Positions 1 to 11,040 of a stretch of DNA of 64,000 bases are shown here, one piece after another. This DNA is from Psococerastis gibbosa. Lineage: Eukaryota; Arthropoda; Insecta; Psocodea; Psocidae. The DNA lies in the NCBI GenBank assembly GCA_963971405.1, contig OZ020484.1, forward strand, positions 31,208,770 to 31,272,769, given 5' to 3'. The notes below the pieces were generated by a model. That model had not been told where the DNA came from. It searched no databases and saw only the letters and a program-made list of their open reading frames with translations. Position 1 is the stretch's first letter. Each line of letters opens with the position of its first letter. The position numbers and the translations under genes are program-made.

Positions 1-93
1 GGTTGTCGTGCCAAATTAGTTTTTATGTTTTTAAATTTTACAGCTACCTACGCACAACAATTAATTATTTACAGGCACAATCAAAATGACACA

Positions 94-270
94 CCAGCAG
101 TATGCTCGAGGCGATTATAATACCGGGGTTAAATAAATACCCTAGGATTATAACTGTAAACAAACAAATTTTGAATATCACTTTCCATTACAGAATTATC
201 TTGTTTACATTTTTACTACCAGGGGATTAAATAAATACCGGTATTATAATCGCTTTGATCGGGCTGCAGG
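94..270. mobile_element. AT-rich palindromic MITE, copy 1 (degraded)
   Basis: A non-autonomous inverted-repeat element. Its left end reads GAGGCGATTATAATACC from 108 and its right end is the reverse complement near 240-255. The middle holds the inverted pair AACAAACAAATTTTGAAT and AATTATCTTGTTTACAT. The terminal parts (CAGCAG.. and ..GGGCTGCAGG) are diverged from the better copies at 851 and 25998. No coding capacity. The superfamily is not decided because no target duplication is clear. Confidence 0.75.
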
Positions 271-275
271 CGGGC

Positions 276-755
276 AAGCAGAATTTGTGCAACATGGAGT
301 ACGGACAAGATATGCCGAGAGCCGAAATATAAGAACAATTAAACCACACACAACACTGTTCAAACACTCTCATACATACCAAGCAACCTCACTATACAAC
401 AGTCTGCCAATAGACCTTTAGACCGCCATGCGAATTCAACAGTTAAAACGCAAATTCAATTGCTTTTACTTCAGATAACCTCCAAAGAATTAAAGAAACT
501 TTAAGGAGCCAAATGAATGCCAACAAAGGATACTACGTGTTAATTTTATGTTATTTGATCACTTTGTATTTAGTTTTATTATTTAAATGTAATTTCTTAA
601 ACTTCAACATTTTATCTATTTTAATTTTAATTCAATTTTAGGATTAGATTGAGGGGCCCATCACGGGAATGCCCAAAGGTGCCCCTCTGAACCGCATCAC
701 CAATTGGACAAAAAAAACGGTAAATAAATATATTTGATTTGATTTGAAATTATAA
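276..755 (+). mobile_element. 5'-truncated non-LTR retrotransposon, 3' end
   Basis: The 3' terminus of a LINE. From 290 to 478 a reading frame encodes the end of a reverse transcriptase: ..LFKHSHTYQATSLYNSLPID.. followed by ..QLKRKFNCFYFR and a stop, the arrangement normal at the C-terminus of CR1/Jockey-type reverse transcriptases. One internal TAG (418-420) breaks it. The 3' untranslated part ends near 755 in repeats of TTGATTTGATTTGA, a tail type seen in several LINE clades. It sits directly beside the MITE at 94-270. The clade is inferred, not proven. Confidence 0.7.
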
Positions 756-850
756 TAGAATAATAATTATTCAAAATTCTTCGTTGCCATTTATTGGAAT
801 TTTTCATCGAAATATTCCTGTGCTTTGCACAATAGGAGAACATCAGGCAT

Positions 851-1021
851 CAGCAGCCTGATCGAGGCGATTATAATACCGGCATTTATTTAATCCCCTG
901 GTAATAAAAATGTAAACAAGATAATTTTATAATGGAAAGTGCTATTCAAAATTTGTTTGTTTACAGTTATAATCCTAGGGGATTAAATAAATGCCGGTAT
1001 TATAATCGCCTCGATTAGGCT
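851..1021. mobile_element. AT-rich palindromic MITE, copy 2 (complete)
   Basis: A good copy, about 170 bp. Left end CAGCAGCCTGATCGAGGCGA, right end the complement ..TCGCCTCGATTAGGCT. The inner arms carry ACCGG next to TATTTATTTAATCC and meet around a TAAACAAG/TTGTTTAC centre. Orientation is opposite to copy 1 (GGGGATTAAATAAATGCC is on the right). No open reading frame. Confidence 0.8.
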
Positions 1022-1611
1022 ACAAGAATAATAAAATAAATCCATTTCAAAATCATTATACACTGGATACTTGTCGATGGTCGGGGCACCCTTAATTGGA
1101 AGGAAACTGATCCGAAGTCAGAGAGAAGAGATGAAGACGCTGAAATGCTTCCCAAGAGATTAAAAATAAAAAGGAAATAAAACTTGTATTCTATCTGGGA
1201 AAGCTTTCATTTGGTAGCCATGCACACTCTGAGAAGAATTCTAATGAGTATCCAGCTGTAGTTTTGAAACCACCGACAGAGAGAAGTTAAATTTTTTCAC
1301 AAAGTTTACTCGTTTCACTCTATAGAATTAATGTTGCAGAAATTTACGGTAGGAAAACACGAAACAGTGCGCATCTGAGCATCTCTTTTTTTTAGTGAAT
1401 TTAGATACTGTATGTTCATGTATCTATTGAAATAAGATATATATATGGTGTTTTCTTTCATTTAACTCATGTACATGTGTTCCATAGTATATAGTCAAAA
1501 CATTCTACTTTTCTCTCTCTTTCTCTTTCCCCCTCTAAATGCATCAAACCAACTGTCCACTTGGTGCTGTCATATACTATTAATGTGCCTTAATGTTTCC
1601 ATGCCACTGCG

Positions 1612-2402
1612 TACTATTCTTTGTTTGAGAGTAGACTAAGATATGGTGTGGAGTGCTGGGGACGTTCTTCCGACGCTACTCGAGTGTTTAAGATGCAGAA
1701 AAGAGCCATCAGACTATAGAATGGGACTTGGGACCAAAGTGTGTCATGCCGTCTCCTTTTTCCATTGCTGGGGATCATGACACTTTCAGCGTTATACATC
1801 TTGGGACTCGCTTTTCACGCACAAAATTTGCCACTATGTCGCAATTGTGACATCCATGAATACAATACGAGGAACTGGCACAGACTGGTTGTCGAAAGAA
1901 AAAGGATAGTAGCCACAGCAAGCGTTAGAATCCATCCAAAATACAGTTTTAGGAGGGAATTCGAAACTATATTAGGGACAGTGAAAGAATGTTGCGAATC
2001 AGCAGGAATTCTCAATAGTCACACAATCAAGTGGTTTACTGATGGCTCTAGGCTAGGAAGTACAAAACCAAGAACAGGCCTTGGCGTCTTTGGTCCTGGG
2101 GTTAAATATCTGGAGTCTCTTGGGGAGACAACTATAGTCTTGCAGATTCTGTAATGAAGGTGCGGAGGACCTGCGATGCGATGCGATGCAATCGCACGAA
2201 GAAGAGCAGCATGCTCGGGAAGCTTGCAGTTACATGTAGAAGACCTACCACTTCTGAATCCCCTCAAGATCCTGGCTCTCCTGAGGGAGATAGGCCTCGA
2301 GAAAGTGATGTAGAAGTGATGTACATACTTTGTTGTAGGGGGCACAATAGGCCAATAGGCTTAAATGCACCCCAATTAAAAAAAAAAAAAAAAAAAAAAA
2401 AA
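1612..2402 (+). mobile_element. Decayed non-LTR retrotransposon with RT thumb and RNase H remnants, poly(A) tail
   Basis: One frame runs from about 1612 to 2154. It begins with a reverse transcriptase end (RLRYGVECWGRSSDATRVFK.. ..CRLLFPLLGIMTLSALYIL.. ..DIHEYNTRN), broken by a TAG at 1717-1719. It then reads the start of an RNase H domain (IKWFTDGSRLG..TGLGVFGPG, with the first catalytic Asp in TDGS). A zinc-like tail (CRFCNEGAED) follows in a different frame from 2143, so most of the RNase H core is deleted. The element ends in a run of A (about 2379-2402). The join of RT to RNase H looks rearranged. Inactive. Confidence 0.72.
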
Positions 2403-2617
2403 ATCCTTCAAATAATTCATGGAGACTGACATACTAGGTAGTTTTTAAGCTCTCAGTGACTAATTTATGTATTTACTATTTATTTGTATTTTGTGAAAAC
2501 AGTTTATTAACTTATATTGTATGGCAACTGGTAGGTAGTTTGTTTTATGACAAGGTTGAGTTGCATCCATGGCCGCATGAATGCATGCAAATTGACATGA
2601 TAAATACACGATTAAGA

Positions 2618-2650
2618 TTACGATCACAATCACGATCACGATCACGACTA
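2618..2650. repeat. (GATCAC)n short tandem repeat
   Basis: Five or so imperfect copies of the hexamer CGATCA, variants ACAATC and ACGATC. Simple sequence with no coding meaning. Confidence 0.8.
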
Positions 2651-2725
2651 CCATTCAATATAAAATGTAGCTTCCTAGAGCATGGCGTAAACATACTGTA
2701 AATTACCCTTACTACCCCTGAAGGA

Positions 2726-2895
2726 GCACATTATGCGGCTTGCGACACGCGACTTCGGTGGCAAGGTGGTAGCTTGTACTTGTGTGAGTCTCTACGCACC
2801 TTGCGACACTCGACACAAGTACCTATTAGGCTACTTAGTGATGCAATTGAAGAGGTTAATTGGATACCTACATTCATTGAATTGTTTGCACGCGA
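2726..2895 (-). mobile_element. SINE-like repeat family E, copy 1
   Basis: A short repeat of about 160 bp recognised by ACTTCGGTGGCAAGGTGGTA, GTACTTGTGTGAGTCTCTAC, then GAAGAGGTTAATTGGATAC and a TTCATTGAATTGTTTGCA end. Further copies, in either orientation, are at 18840, 20735, 44375 and 59668. The family is called from its copies in this window; its origin (tRNA or other) is not clear to me. Confidence 0.65.
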
Positions 2896-2899
2896 ATAA

Positions 2900-5800
2900 C
2901 CTTCTATGATAGAAAATCAAATCAAAATCAAGTCCCAAGAAGCATACACGAAGCAAACAGCACTCTATTAATAAAGATGTTTCAAAAACCAATGAGCTGC
3001 CCGGGCATAATATTTCGAGGAACACATCAATTAATTTCCCCAAAGTTTGGGGTAACGAGCTGCTGCAATATGCATGCCGTATGAAGTTGTGACACTTTGG
3101 GAAGCTCGCAGATGGGTTTGACAAGTCAACTTTCCAAATTATGGTGCCCAAAGCACAGGATGACGCGAAATACAAGTTTGCCATGCATGGCGAGGAAGTG
3201 AAGAGCAAGCTCGTATGAATAATAATGTCACTCTTGGAGACAAATGGCTGCTTATTTTATGCAAACGTCACATGCATGAAGGGTACGACTTTGCTATTAT
3301 CATCAATCAGAAGAATTTGTGTGCAAAAAAGTGAATATGCGACTAGAGTGTGTGTGTTTAATCATTTTTACAGAGGAAACTTGCAGTGCAGCAGGCTACG
3401 AAATGATGTGTTGTTATGGCTAATTTTTATTTTTAACATAACTTCTTATGTCCCTTGAAAGCTGGACTTTTTCATGTGACGCAGATGAAGAGAAATAATA
3501 TATACAATATTAGAAGATTAGGAGGTAGGCCTATGACGTCAAATTTGAGTGTTAGACTGATAAATCAGTGAATGGAACGAAAGCAGGGGGGACGACACAC
3601 GGCAGGGGGGGACGTAGATTTGGCCTAAGCCTGCCGTTTCAAATACATCTAGACAGTATACATGTAGGTACATCAACCTCGTCTTGTTCTTTGTTTAGGG
3701 TAAGTCTCATATTCTATTTTTTATAGCATATTTAGGTGTTTTATGGTTCCTCAGATTCATCCTGACCAGAGTCTGAGAAAGCATAAGACATCACTAATTA
3801 GGATTACACACAACAGGAGGCACCAATAGAAGGTTAGGAAGTAGCATAGTAGGGAACGGAGCTGTGGTGCAGCTAGATGTCTCGCGCTAATTATATTATT
3901 TGCCGAAATTTTAGTTGGATTCCTTAATTACCTATACCGCGTTATGATTTATAAGTAATCCAACACAGTTTTACTGTTTTTGTGGACAAACTACCATGGG
4001 ACCCGTGTATAGATTTCGATGAAAAATCATATTAGCTGGGGGAATTTAATTGATTGGATTTTCCCTCACTTCTATTGTTTGGTAGCAAGCATACACCCAA
4101 TGGTTTTATTTGGATGGGGGCACAATTTTGCTTATGCACTTACGCATTGTGGCCTACTGGACCCCGTGCTGACTTCTACTGGACCCCCTGATGATTTCTA
4201 CTGGTTAACTTAATTAATTCCAACGAGGGAGGGCACGGGGTCCAAGCCAAATGCGATCCCGTCGGTTACGGTAAAATGTTGGAAACCGTTTTTAAAAACA
4301 GATTCTCGACTTTTCAATTTAAAGCTTCCCTCAAAGGCGGGGGGGGGGGGGGATTGTCGGATTGTCGGTTTCAATGTTTCAATGAATATTCTGTAATTAT
4401 TTAATTACGGGCATATGTTTTCAGTACATGGTTCAGTTCAGAAGGAAATAGAGGAATTTTGACGGGGGGTTAATGGGTTGTTTCTGGGAATAATCGGTAT
4501 GGGCCAAAGGCTTCGTGAAGGGTTCAATTTGAGCATCTGGCGTGTTGGTAAGGGACCTTGGGGGGGGGGGGGGAGGGCATTGCCGCGTGATAATGTACAA
4601 TAATTTCTATAAGGTGGACTAAATTTCTAAAAAAAAAAAATCAATTCCTGAGTACTCATTATGATGGAGAGATTATTAAGGAAGTTGATTTTCCAAATTC
4701 TATTTTATTTTTTTAAATTCTAATACTAATGATGATGGAGCAAAAGAAGGGATCGATGGGGACTTGTATTTAGTTTGTGGTGCATCCAAAGTTTCTAACC
4801 AACATCAGCTCTACGCGAATTTTTGCTATTTGAAATGTTTTTCTTGCCCTTGATTAGACGTGGTTAAACGGTTACACTGTTGGGGCGCAGTGAAAAATAA
4901 AGCTGCTAAGTCGAAATGTTTTATTTTTTGCAAATCTGAATACCATCATACATTTTGTGAATGCAGTTGAAACATAAAAAGGATAAAGATTTGAACTCTG
5001 TCGGGTCATAAAAGCGCCAAAGTTGCAAGCAAACAAGTTTAAAACTTACTCAAAAACTAATTTACGGTGAGTTCAAACTTATTTATTCTTTATAATAAAA
5101 GCATATTTAGCGGGAGATTGGTTAGCAACGAGTCAATTAATTTTTGAGTGTGCTTGCCGAGAAATTCAATCAACTCGAAAATCAGTCATCAGCACAATGC
5201 CGGCTCATCAAATTGTAAAACCGATTTTCACGAGATGGAAAACTGCTGAATGCTCTTTTGAATTCGTATTTTTTTTAAAAAAGCTGAATTCGTCTTCAAT
5301 GACTTGATCATTTGCTTCAAGTGGTTGGGTATCATGCATAAATAATACAAGAATGAAAAGAAATAATGAACTGCCCTTGACCGTCGGGTACAATGTGGTG
5401 GTGAGGCGGTGAGTCGGTCACCTGAGGCGCCAAAGCTCCAGGGTTGCTAAAAGGCACACCAGAAGATAAATAATTAAATAAATATTTTTGTTAAATTATA
5501 CATTCAAGTAATCAACAAGTAATCGACGAGAAAGTATAACGTAAAATCGTCAAAATATCGTCAGTACCTCAGTGACAGTTCAGAAAGCTTTCTCTAAGAA
5601 ATGGTCTCTATGCAATTTAGGTAAGATAGTAATTGACTGTGGGTATTTTTGCCTTGTTCGGAAAGGAGCGCATTATTCAAGTCTAGCCTCATTCTAACCT
5701 GAGCTTGTGGATGGCACCCAATTGAGACTACTTCGTAAACCTAAAAACTATAGTTTAGACTAATACCCAGGGCTGCGAAGTCAAAATTCTTCAAATCACA

Positions 5801-6255
5801 AGCCTGATGCAACATGCGACTCAGAAACCTGAAACCTTACCAACAACGTAAATAAATAAGAGTATTGGAAAGGAAGATAATAGGGAGAATCAATAGACCC
5901 CATAGGAGTTTAAAATTGAAAAGCTCGAGTTACGTCGGACAATGTCGATTGTATTTTATTTACCTACGCTGTCTGTGACGAGGCTTTCAGCGGAAATTAA
6001 TCTAATGCAAGCAGATCTCTTTTGTGGGGCCCGGAAGAGGCTTTACCTATTTCCTAAACCTAAAGAAACTGTGAGCAGCGAGAAATGCTTCCCAAAATTC
6101 CTTAAAGACCATCTCCCAGGGAAAGCTTTCTACAGTGTCATAGAGGCCTTACATTGACATACATAACTAAGTTATGTATGTCAGTTTCAGGTAGTTAGTT
6201 ATCATTTATTCGACGAGCTCACATTATACTTTCACACAATATGTATCGATTAAAA
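2900..6255. other. Gene-free stretch
   Basis: AT-rich unique-looking DNA with no exon I can support. It contains G-runs near 4340 and 4561, an A-run near 4630 and short frames without recognisable domains (for example 2831-3208 minus, 5942-6157 plus). The G-runs probably mark old hAT-like elements, but I cannot define their ends. Confidence 0.5.
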
Positions 6256-6261
6256 TATAAT

Positions 6262-7110
6262 TTAAGAACCGGTCCGAGTTTACTCGAACATGCTTTCCAA
6301 TTTATCAATTAGTAGATAGAGAAAATGAGTAATTTCATGGTAAATAATTTTCCTAATGTTAAATTTCGGACATATGGGGGGGGGGAGGGTTTGTCCACCT
6401 GACGTCACTGGAGGTGAAGTAAATTCTAGATAGGCCAGACATTACATTACATTACCACACAGCAATAATGGCAGGGCACGCAATGCATTTGAGCGTGAAT
6501 TTTCATTTTTTCAAAAGCATTTTTTTTGCACAAAACCAAATAGTTTTTTGGGAAAGCAACCTATCCGGTTTCGTTACTCAATTTAACACCTAAAACATTC
6601 CTGAAGGTAGAAATCATCGATAGAAAGGTTTCGCATAAAAATGACTTTCATTAAAATTAAGTTATAGAAGCAAACTATCAAGAGGCCAGCGACCCCCTAA
6701 ATTTTGTTAGCATTAGTAACGACTAAAATATATGTGAATTTAAAAGAAATCGTTAAAGCTGGTTTTGAGAAATAATATTTTTAGACGTTTTTTTGGAGTT
6801 TTTCGAAAATAAAGCCCCCCCAAATTGAGTTAGCCCAAAATTAAAAAAATGGTCTCGAGGCATGATTTTTGTGAGCCTACGTGCCAATTTTCATCAAAAT
6901 CGACGGAAATTGGTGAACAGTCAGACAGACAGACAGAGCGACAGACAGACAGAGCGACAGACAGACAGACATTTCGTAAAAACCACTTTTTTGGGTTCCT
7001 GAGACGTCAAGACGTGTAAGTCCGTTGAAAACTCGGAATCGAAAATTTGGACCATCACAAAGCTTTCCTTATACTACGTATAAATTGGAAAGCAAAAATA
7101 ATTGTATTTA
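6262..7110 (-). mobile_element. Long interspersed element with internal (CTGT)n, copy 1
   Basis: This copy runs from GAACCGGTCCGAGTTTACTC through a G-run next to CACCTGACGTCACTGG, TGGCAGGGCACGCAATGC and CATCGATAGAAAGGTTTCGC to the (ACAG)n tract near 6922-6970. It ends in CACAAAGCTTTCCTTATACTACG. Both outer parts carry TTGGAAAGCA or its complement. Same order as copies at 9280, 29560 and 36808. No coding region. The element class is unknown; the length near 850-1150 bp and absence of a frame indicate a non-autonomous transposon. Confidence 0.75.
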
Positions 7111-8074
7111 TTTATTTATGTATTTAGAGACACTACCAACATTGGATTTTTTGCTCAATAAAGTCAAATTTCACAGGTTTGAATTTGAATTGTGTATAGA
7201 AATAATTAAATTACTAGTGACTTCGTGGTATTTCATTTTAATAAACAAACACTAAGGTTTGTTCGTTTAACAATTGTGGTGCCAAACTATCTTTTTAAAA
7301 AGAAATGACCTTGGAACTAGGGCTACCAGGGGCCAGTGATTTTCCCGTGGACAGTCTGGGGTTCCAAGCTCTGTCCGGGAAAATGAACAGGGCGAAATTT
7401 GTCCGGGAATAATCAGAGATTTTAATAAAAAAGTGAGGGATTCACTGACAAATGGGAATTTTTAAATCAAGAGATGATCACTGCATAAATGTAAGGTAGG
7501 CCTAGGCAAATGTTATTGTACAATTTATTTATACTCTACAATTTCTAGTTTTAATTAGTGGAATACCTACTTTCAAAGTTGCACTCAATGAAACGACTTT
7601 TTAGTGACAAAAATTTCACTAAATAGAATAACGTTTGCCAAAAAACAATTTACACTTAGATAAACTTAGATACACTTTACACATTTAGATAAAACGTCAT
7701 TTTGTTCTCTCTCCAGGATTGACATTTGGAAACTCAGGTAACCCTACCTAGGACTGTCCAATATTTGTGCGGTGCCTTTGTTTACCCAGTGACTAATATT
7801 ACCTTTTGTACTTGCCATTACATTAAAAACGGTTATAGGTGGGGAAATGGATTAAGGCAATGAGGCTATAGTAAATGTTTATAAATTGTATAAAGAGATG
7901 AGGGTAGCAAAGCTTTAGACAAATTATCACGCAGGTATAATTCCAAAATTATGCAGACTGTTGTATGCAACTACAATAATTGGTCTACATTTGTATTACA
8001 AAACAAACTAAAACGCCATGGCAATGAGGCATGAGGGTCGAGGCCTGAGGGGTGGTTGACCATCGTCTCTATTG

Positions 8075-8270
8075 ACCACTACAGTATTTTGGATGTTGCG
8101 GTCAGAAACATGGCCGGTAGCCATTTTTTTCCATTACCGATGAAGAAAGTGCCCATTGGGGTTGGGCAGACCCAGGCCGGGCGGAAAAGGTTCCCTTTCG
8201 TGTCGAGTCTCAATCTCTCAAACCTCGTCTTTCCGTTTCGCAGCCTAGCTCTTTTTAAAACCAAATTATG
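8075..8270 (-). mobile_element. tRNA-like SINE family D, copy 1
   Basis: Reading the minus strand, a box-B-like sequence (GGTTTGAGAG.TTGAGACTCG in this copy) follows a region that in other copies reads as a tRNA box A (GGTAGAGAAC). The body contains the GGATGTTGCGGTCAG and TTGGGCAGACCCAGG blocks that recur at 61952 (GGATGTTGTGGTCAG). Copies are also at 21985, 42690-43516, 46745 and 61952. Frames across it are chance. Confidence 0.6.
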
Positions 8271-8774
8271 GTTAAATTGTGCTCCAAAACCCCCAAAGAC
8301 CTTTTCGCTAGTTATAAAAATATGGATCAAATTCCGTTCATTCACGCTATCGCAACATTGAACCGCCCTCTTAAAGTGCGAATTTGACTGAGGATTCCTA
8401 TTTCCATTTTCCTGTAAAACTGTGAACAAGAAATAAAATTTGAATGGTCGCAACGTGGTAACAATGACTTTCGAATATCAGAGACAGTTACAGCAGAGTT
8501 CTCAACAGAAGAGAAGGGACATTTGTGGAGGTATTGTAGACTGGTAATTAGGAATACGTTTAAATATTATGCGTACCTACATACTTTGAAAGAAAGGTAA
8601 CTGAAAAATGGCAACTATGTTGTTCATAACACTATTATGGTTTTTTATTTGAACGCTTATTTCATTACAAGAATTGAATCAGTTGGGAGCTAATGTGTGC
8701 AAGTAACTGATCTATATGTGCAGCCAAACGGTACATACAGTATATCTCTATCAAGCATAGTTGTTCAGCTATAA

Positions 8775-9158
8775 GGCGCCCATTCCATTGACCGGCTAGG
8801 GCTATTTCCAAAAACGGTGACGTGGTAGCAGACATTCAAGACTTAGGTGGCGTTTCCACCGATCTCGCATTGCAGAATGCAAATGACATTGACGGAAATT
8901 AGAATTTTTCTTTTTATAGAAATCTATTAAAATGTTTGTACTTAACATATCCCATGACGCCATTTTTTAATTTTAGTTTGTTTGTTTGTAATTTTACTGT
9001 ATGATCATTGATCAATTTTAACTATGGCATAGAGGAAAATAAACATTTCCGTCAATTCTGCAATGCGAGGTCGGTGGAAACGCCACCTAAGTCTTGAATG
9101 TCTGCTACCACGTCACCATTTTTGGAAATAGCCCTAGCCGGTCAATGGAATGGGCACC
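8775..9158. mobile_element. PIF/Harbinger-like MITE family B, copy 1 (intact)
   Basis: A 384-bp non-autonomous element with very long inverted arms. Left end GGCGCCCATTCCATTGACCG, right end the complement ..GGTCAATGGAATGGGCACC. It is flanked by TAA on both sides (8772-8774 and 9159-9161), the 3-bp TWA target duplication typical of PIF/Harbinger. The inner arms carry CGGTGACGTGGTAGCAGACA and TTTCCACCGATCTCGCATTG, and the centre is AT-rich around TGATCATTGATCA. No transposase. Confidence 0.88.
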
Positions 9159-9279
9159 TAAGGGGTTGGAAATATGGTTCAACATTAGAAGGAAACAGAC
9201 CATCAAACTTCAACTGCGTTTTTCTCGGTATGAGCCTGACGGCACTCCCACTGAGGCTTCTAACCCATTCTGTTGTTGG

Positions 9280-10430
9280 TTTCCAATTTATGCGTAGTAT
9301 AAGGAAAGCTTTGTGCTGGTCGAAATTTTTGATTCCGATATTTCAAAGGGTTTACACGTTTTGAGGACCCAGGAACCCAAAAAAGTGGTCTTTACAAAAT
9401 GTCTGTAGCTCTGTCTGTCTGTTCGTCGATTTCCGGGCACATTACTCGGTTGATTTCGTTGAAATTTAGCATGTAGGTTCACAAAAATTATGCCTCTGGA
9501 CATTTTTGCTTTCCAATTTATACGTAGCATAAGGAAAGCTTTGTGACGGTCGAAATTTTCGATTCCGAGATTTCAACGGATTTACACTTTTTAAGGTCCC
9601 AGTGGTTTTTACGAAATGTCTGTCTGTCTGTCGTTCTGTCTGTCTGTCTGTCGTTCTGTCTGTCTGTCTGTCTGTCGTTCTGTCTGTCTGTCTGTCTGTC
9701 GTTCTGTCTGTCTGCCTGTCTGTGCGTCGATTTCCGGCAAACTACTCAGTCGATTTTGATGAAATTCGGCATATAGGTTCACAAAAATCATACCTCGGGA
9801 CCATTTTTTTTATTTTGGGCTAACTTAATTTGGGGGGTTTTATTCTCAAAAAACTCCAAAAAAACGTCTAAAAACATTATTTCTCAAAAACGGCTCCAAC
9901 GATTTCTTTTAAATTCACATATATTGTAGTCGTTATTAATGTTAACGAAATGCGGGGGGTCGCTTGCCCCTTGATAGGTTGCTTCTGGGGGTAAAAAAAT
10001 AAAAATAACTAAATTTTAATGATAAATGACTAAAAAATAATTTTTCTGTGAAACCTTTCTATCGATGATTTCTACCTTCAGGTATGTTTTAGGAGTTAAA
10101 TTGAGTAACGAAACCAGACAGGTTGCTTTCCCAGAAAAGTATTTGGTTTTGTAAAAAAAAAAATGTTTTTTTGAAAAAAATGATATAAAATTCACGCTCA
10201 AATGCATTGCGTGCCCTCCCAGTATTGCTGTGTGGTAATGTGTTGGTCTGTCCTATCTAGAATTTACCTCACCTTCAGTGACGTCAGGTGGACACCCCCC
10301 CCCCCCCCACGAGATATCGTAAATTTAACCATAGGAAACTTATTTACCATGGAATTACTCATTTTCTCTATCTACTAATTTAGATAAATTGGAAAGCATG
10401 TTCGAGTAAACTCGGGCCGGTTGTTTTTTT
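9280..10430 (+). mobile_element. Long interspersed element with internal (CTGT)n, copy 2 (longest)
   Basis: The best copy of the family described at 6262, in the opposite orientation. The start is partly duplicated (GGAAAGCTTTGTG at about 9303 and 9533). The (CTGT)n tract spans about 9617-9724. Then come CGGCTCCAACGATTTC, CTTTCTATCGATGATTTC, GACGTCAGGTGGACA with a C-run, and the end AAATTGGAAAGCATGTTCGA. The tract gives long frames rich in SVCL or DRQT repeats, which are translation artefacts of the microsatellite. Confidence 0.78.
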
Positions 10431-11040
10431 TTGGGCCAATTCAATTTGGGGGGGTTTTATTATAGAAAAACTAAAAAAAACGTCTAAAAAAATGATTTCT
10501 CAAAAACGGCTCCAACGATTTCTTTTAAATTCACATATGTTATAGTCTATAGTAATGTTGACAAAATGCGGGGGGTCGCTTGCCCCTTGATAGTTTGCTT
10601 CTGGGGGTAAAAAAATAAAAATAACTCAATTTGAATGAGAAATGACTAAAAATCATTGACAAATGACTAAAAATCATTTTTCTGCGAAACCTTTCTATCG
10701 ATGATTTCTACCTTATAGGCATGTCGTAGTTGTTAAATTGAGTAACGAAACCGGACAGGTCGCTTTTCCAAAAAGTATTTAGTTTTGTGCAAAAATTATT
10801 TTTTGAAAAAATGATAGAAAATTCGTGCTCAAATGAATTGCGTGCCCTGCCATTATTGATGTGTGGTAATGTGTTGGTGTGACCTGTCTAGAATTTATCT
10901 CACCTCCAGTGACGTCAGGTGGAAACCCCCCCCCCCCCCTCGAGATATCGGATATTTAACCTTAGGAAAATTATTTACCATGAAATTACTTATTTTATTA
11001 TTATAGGAAAGCATGTTCGAGTAAACTTGGACCGGTTCTT
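10431..11040 (+). mobile_element. Second, 5'-truncated tandem unit of the (CTGT)n-bearing element
   Basis: Directly after copy 2, the 3' two-thirds of the same element repeats (AAAAACGGCTCCAACGATTT, CTTTCTATCGATGATTTC, GTGACGTCAGGTGGA plus C-run, GGAAAGCATGTTCGAGTAAA) without the CTGT tract. The junction with the first unit lies near 10425-10440. Either a tandem duplication or a second insertion into the end of the first. Confidence 0.72.

Noticed and set aside
6900..6975. (ACAG)n tract considered as a CRISPR-like or regulatory repeat.
   Set aside because: It is a tetranucleotide microsatellite within a transposon; there are no unique spacers and the genome is animal.
9543..9823. Frames rich in SVCLSVCL or DRQTERQT repeats on both strands (also at 29592-29867).
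   Set aside because: They are translations of the (CTGT)n microsatellite inside an interspersed element. They occur in several frames and on both strands and have no domain.
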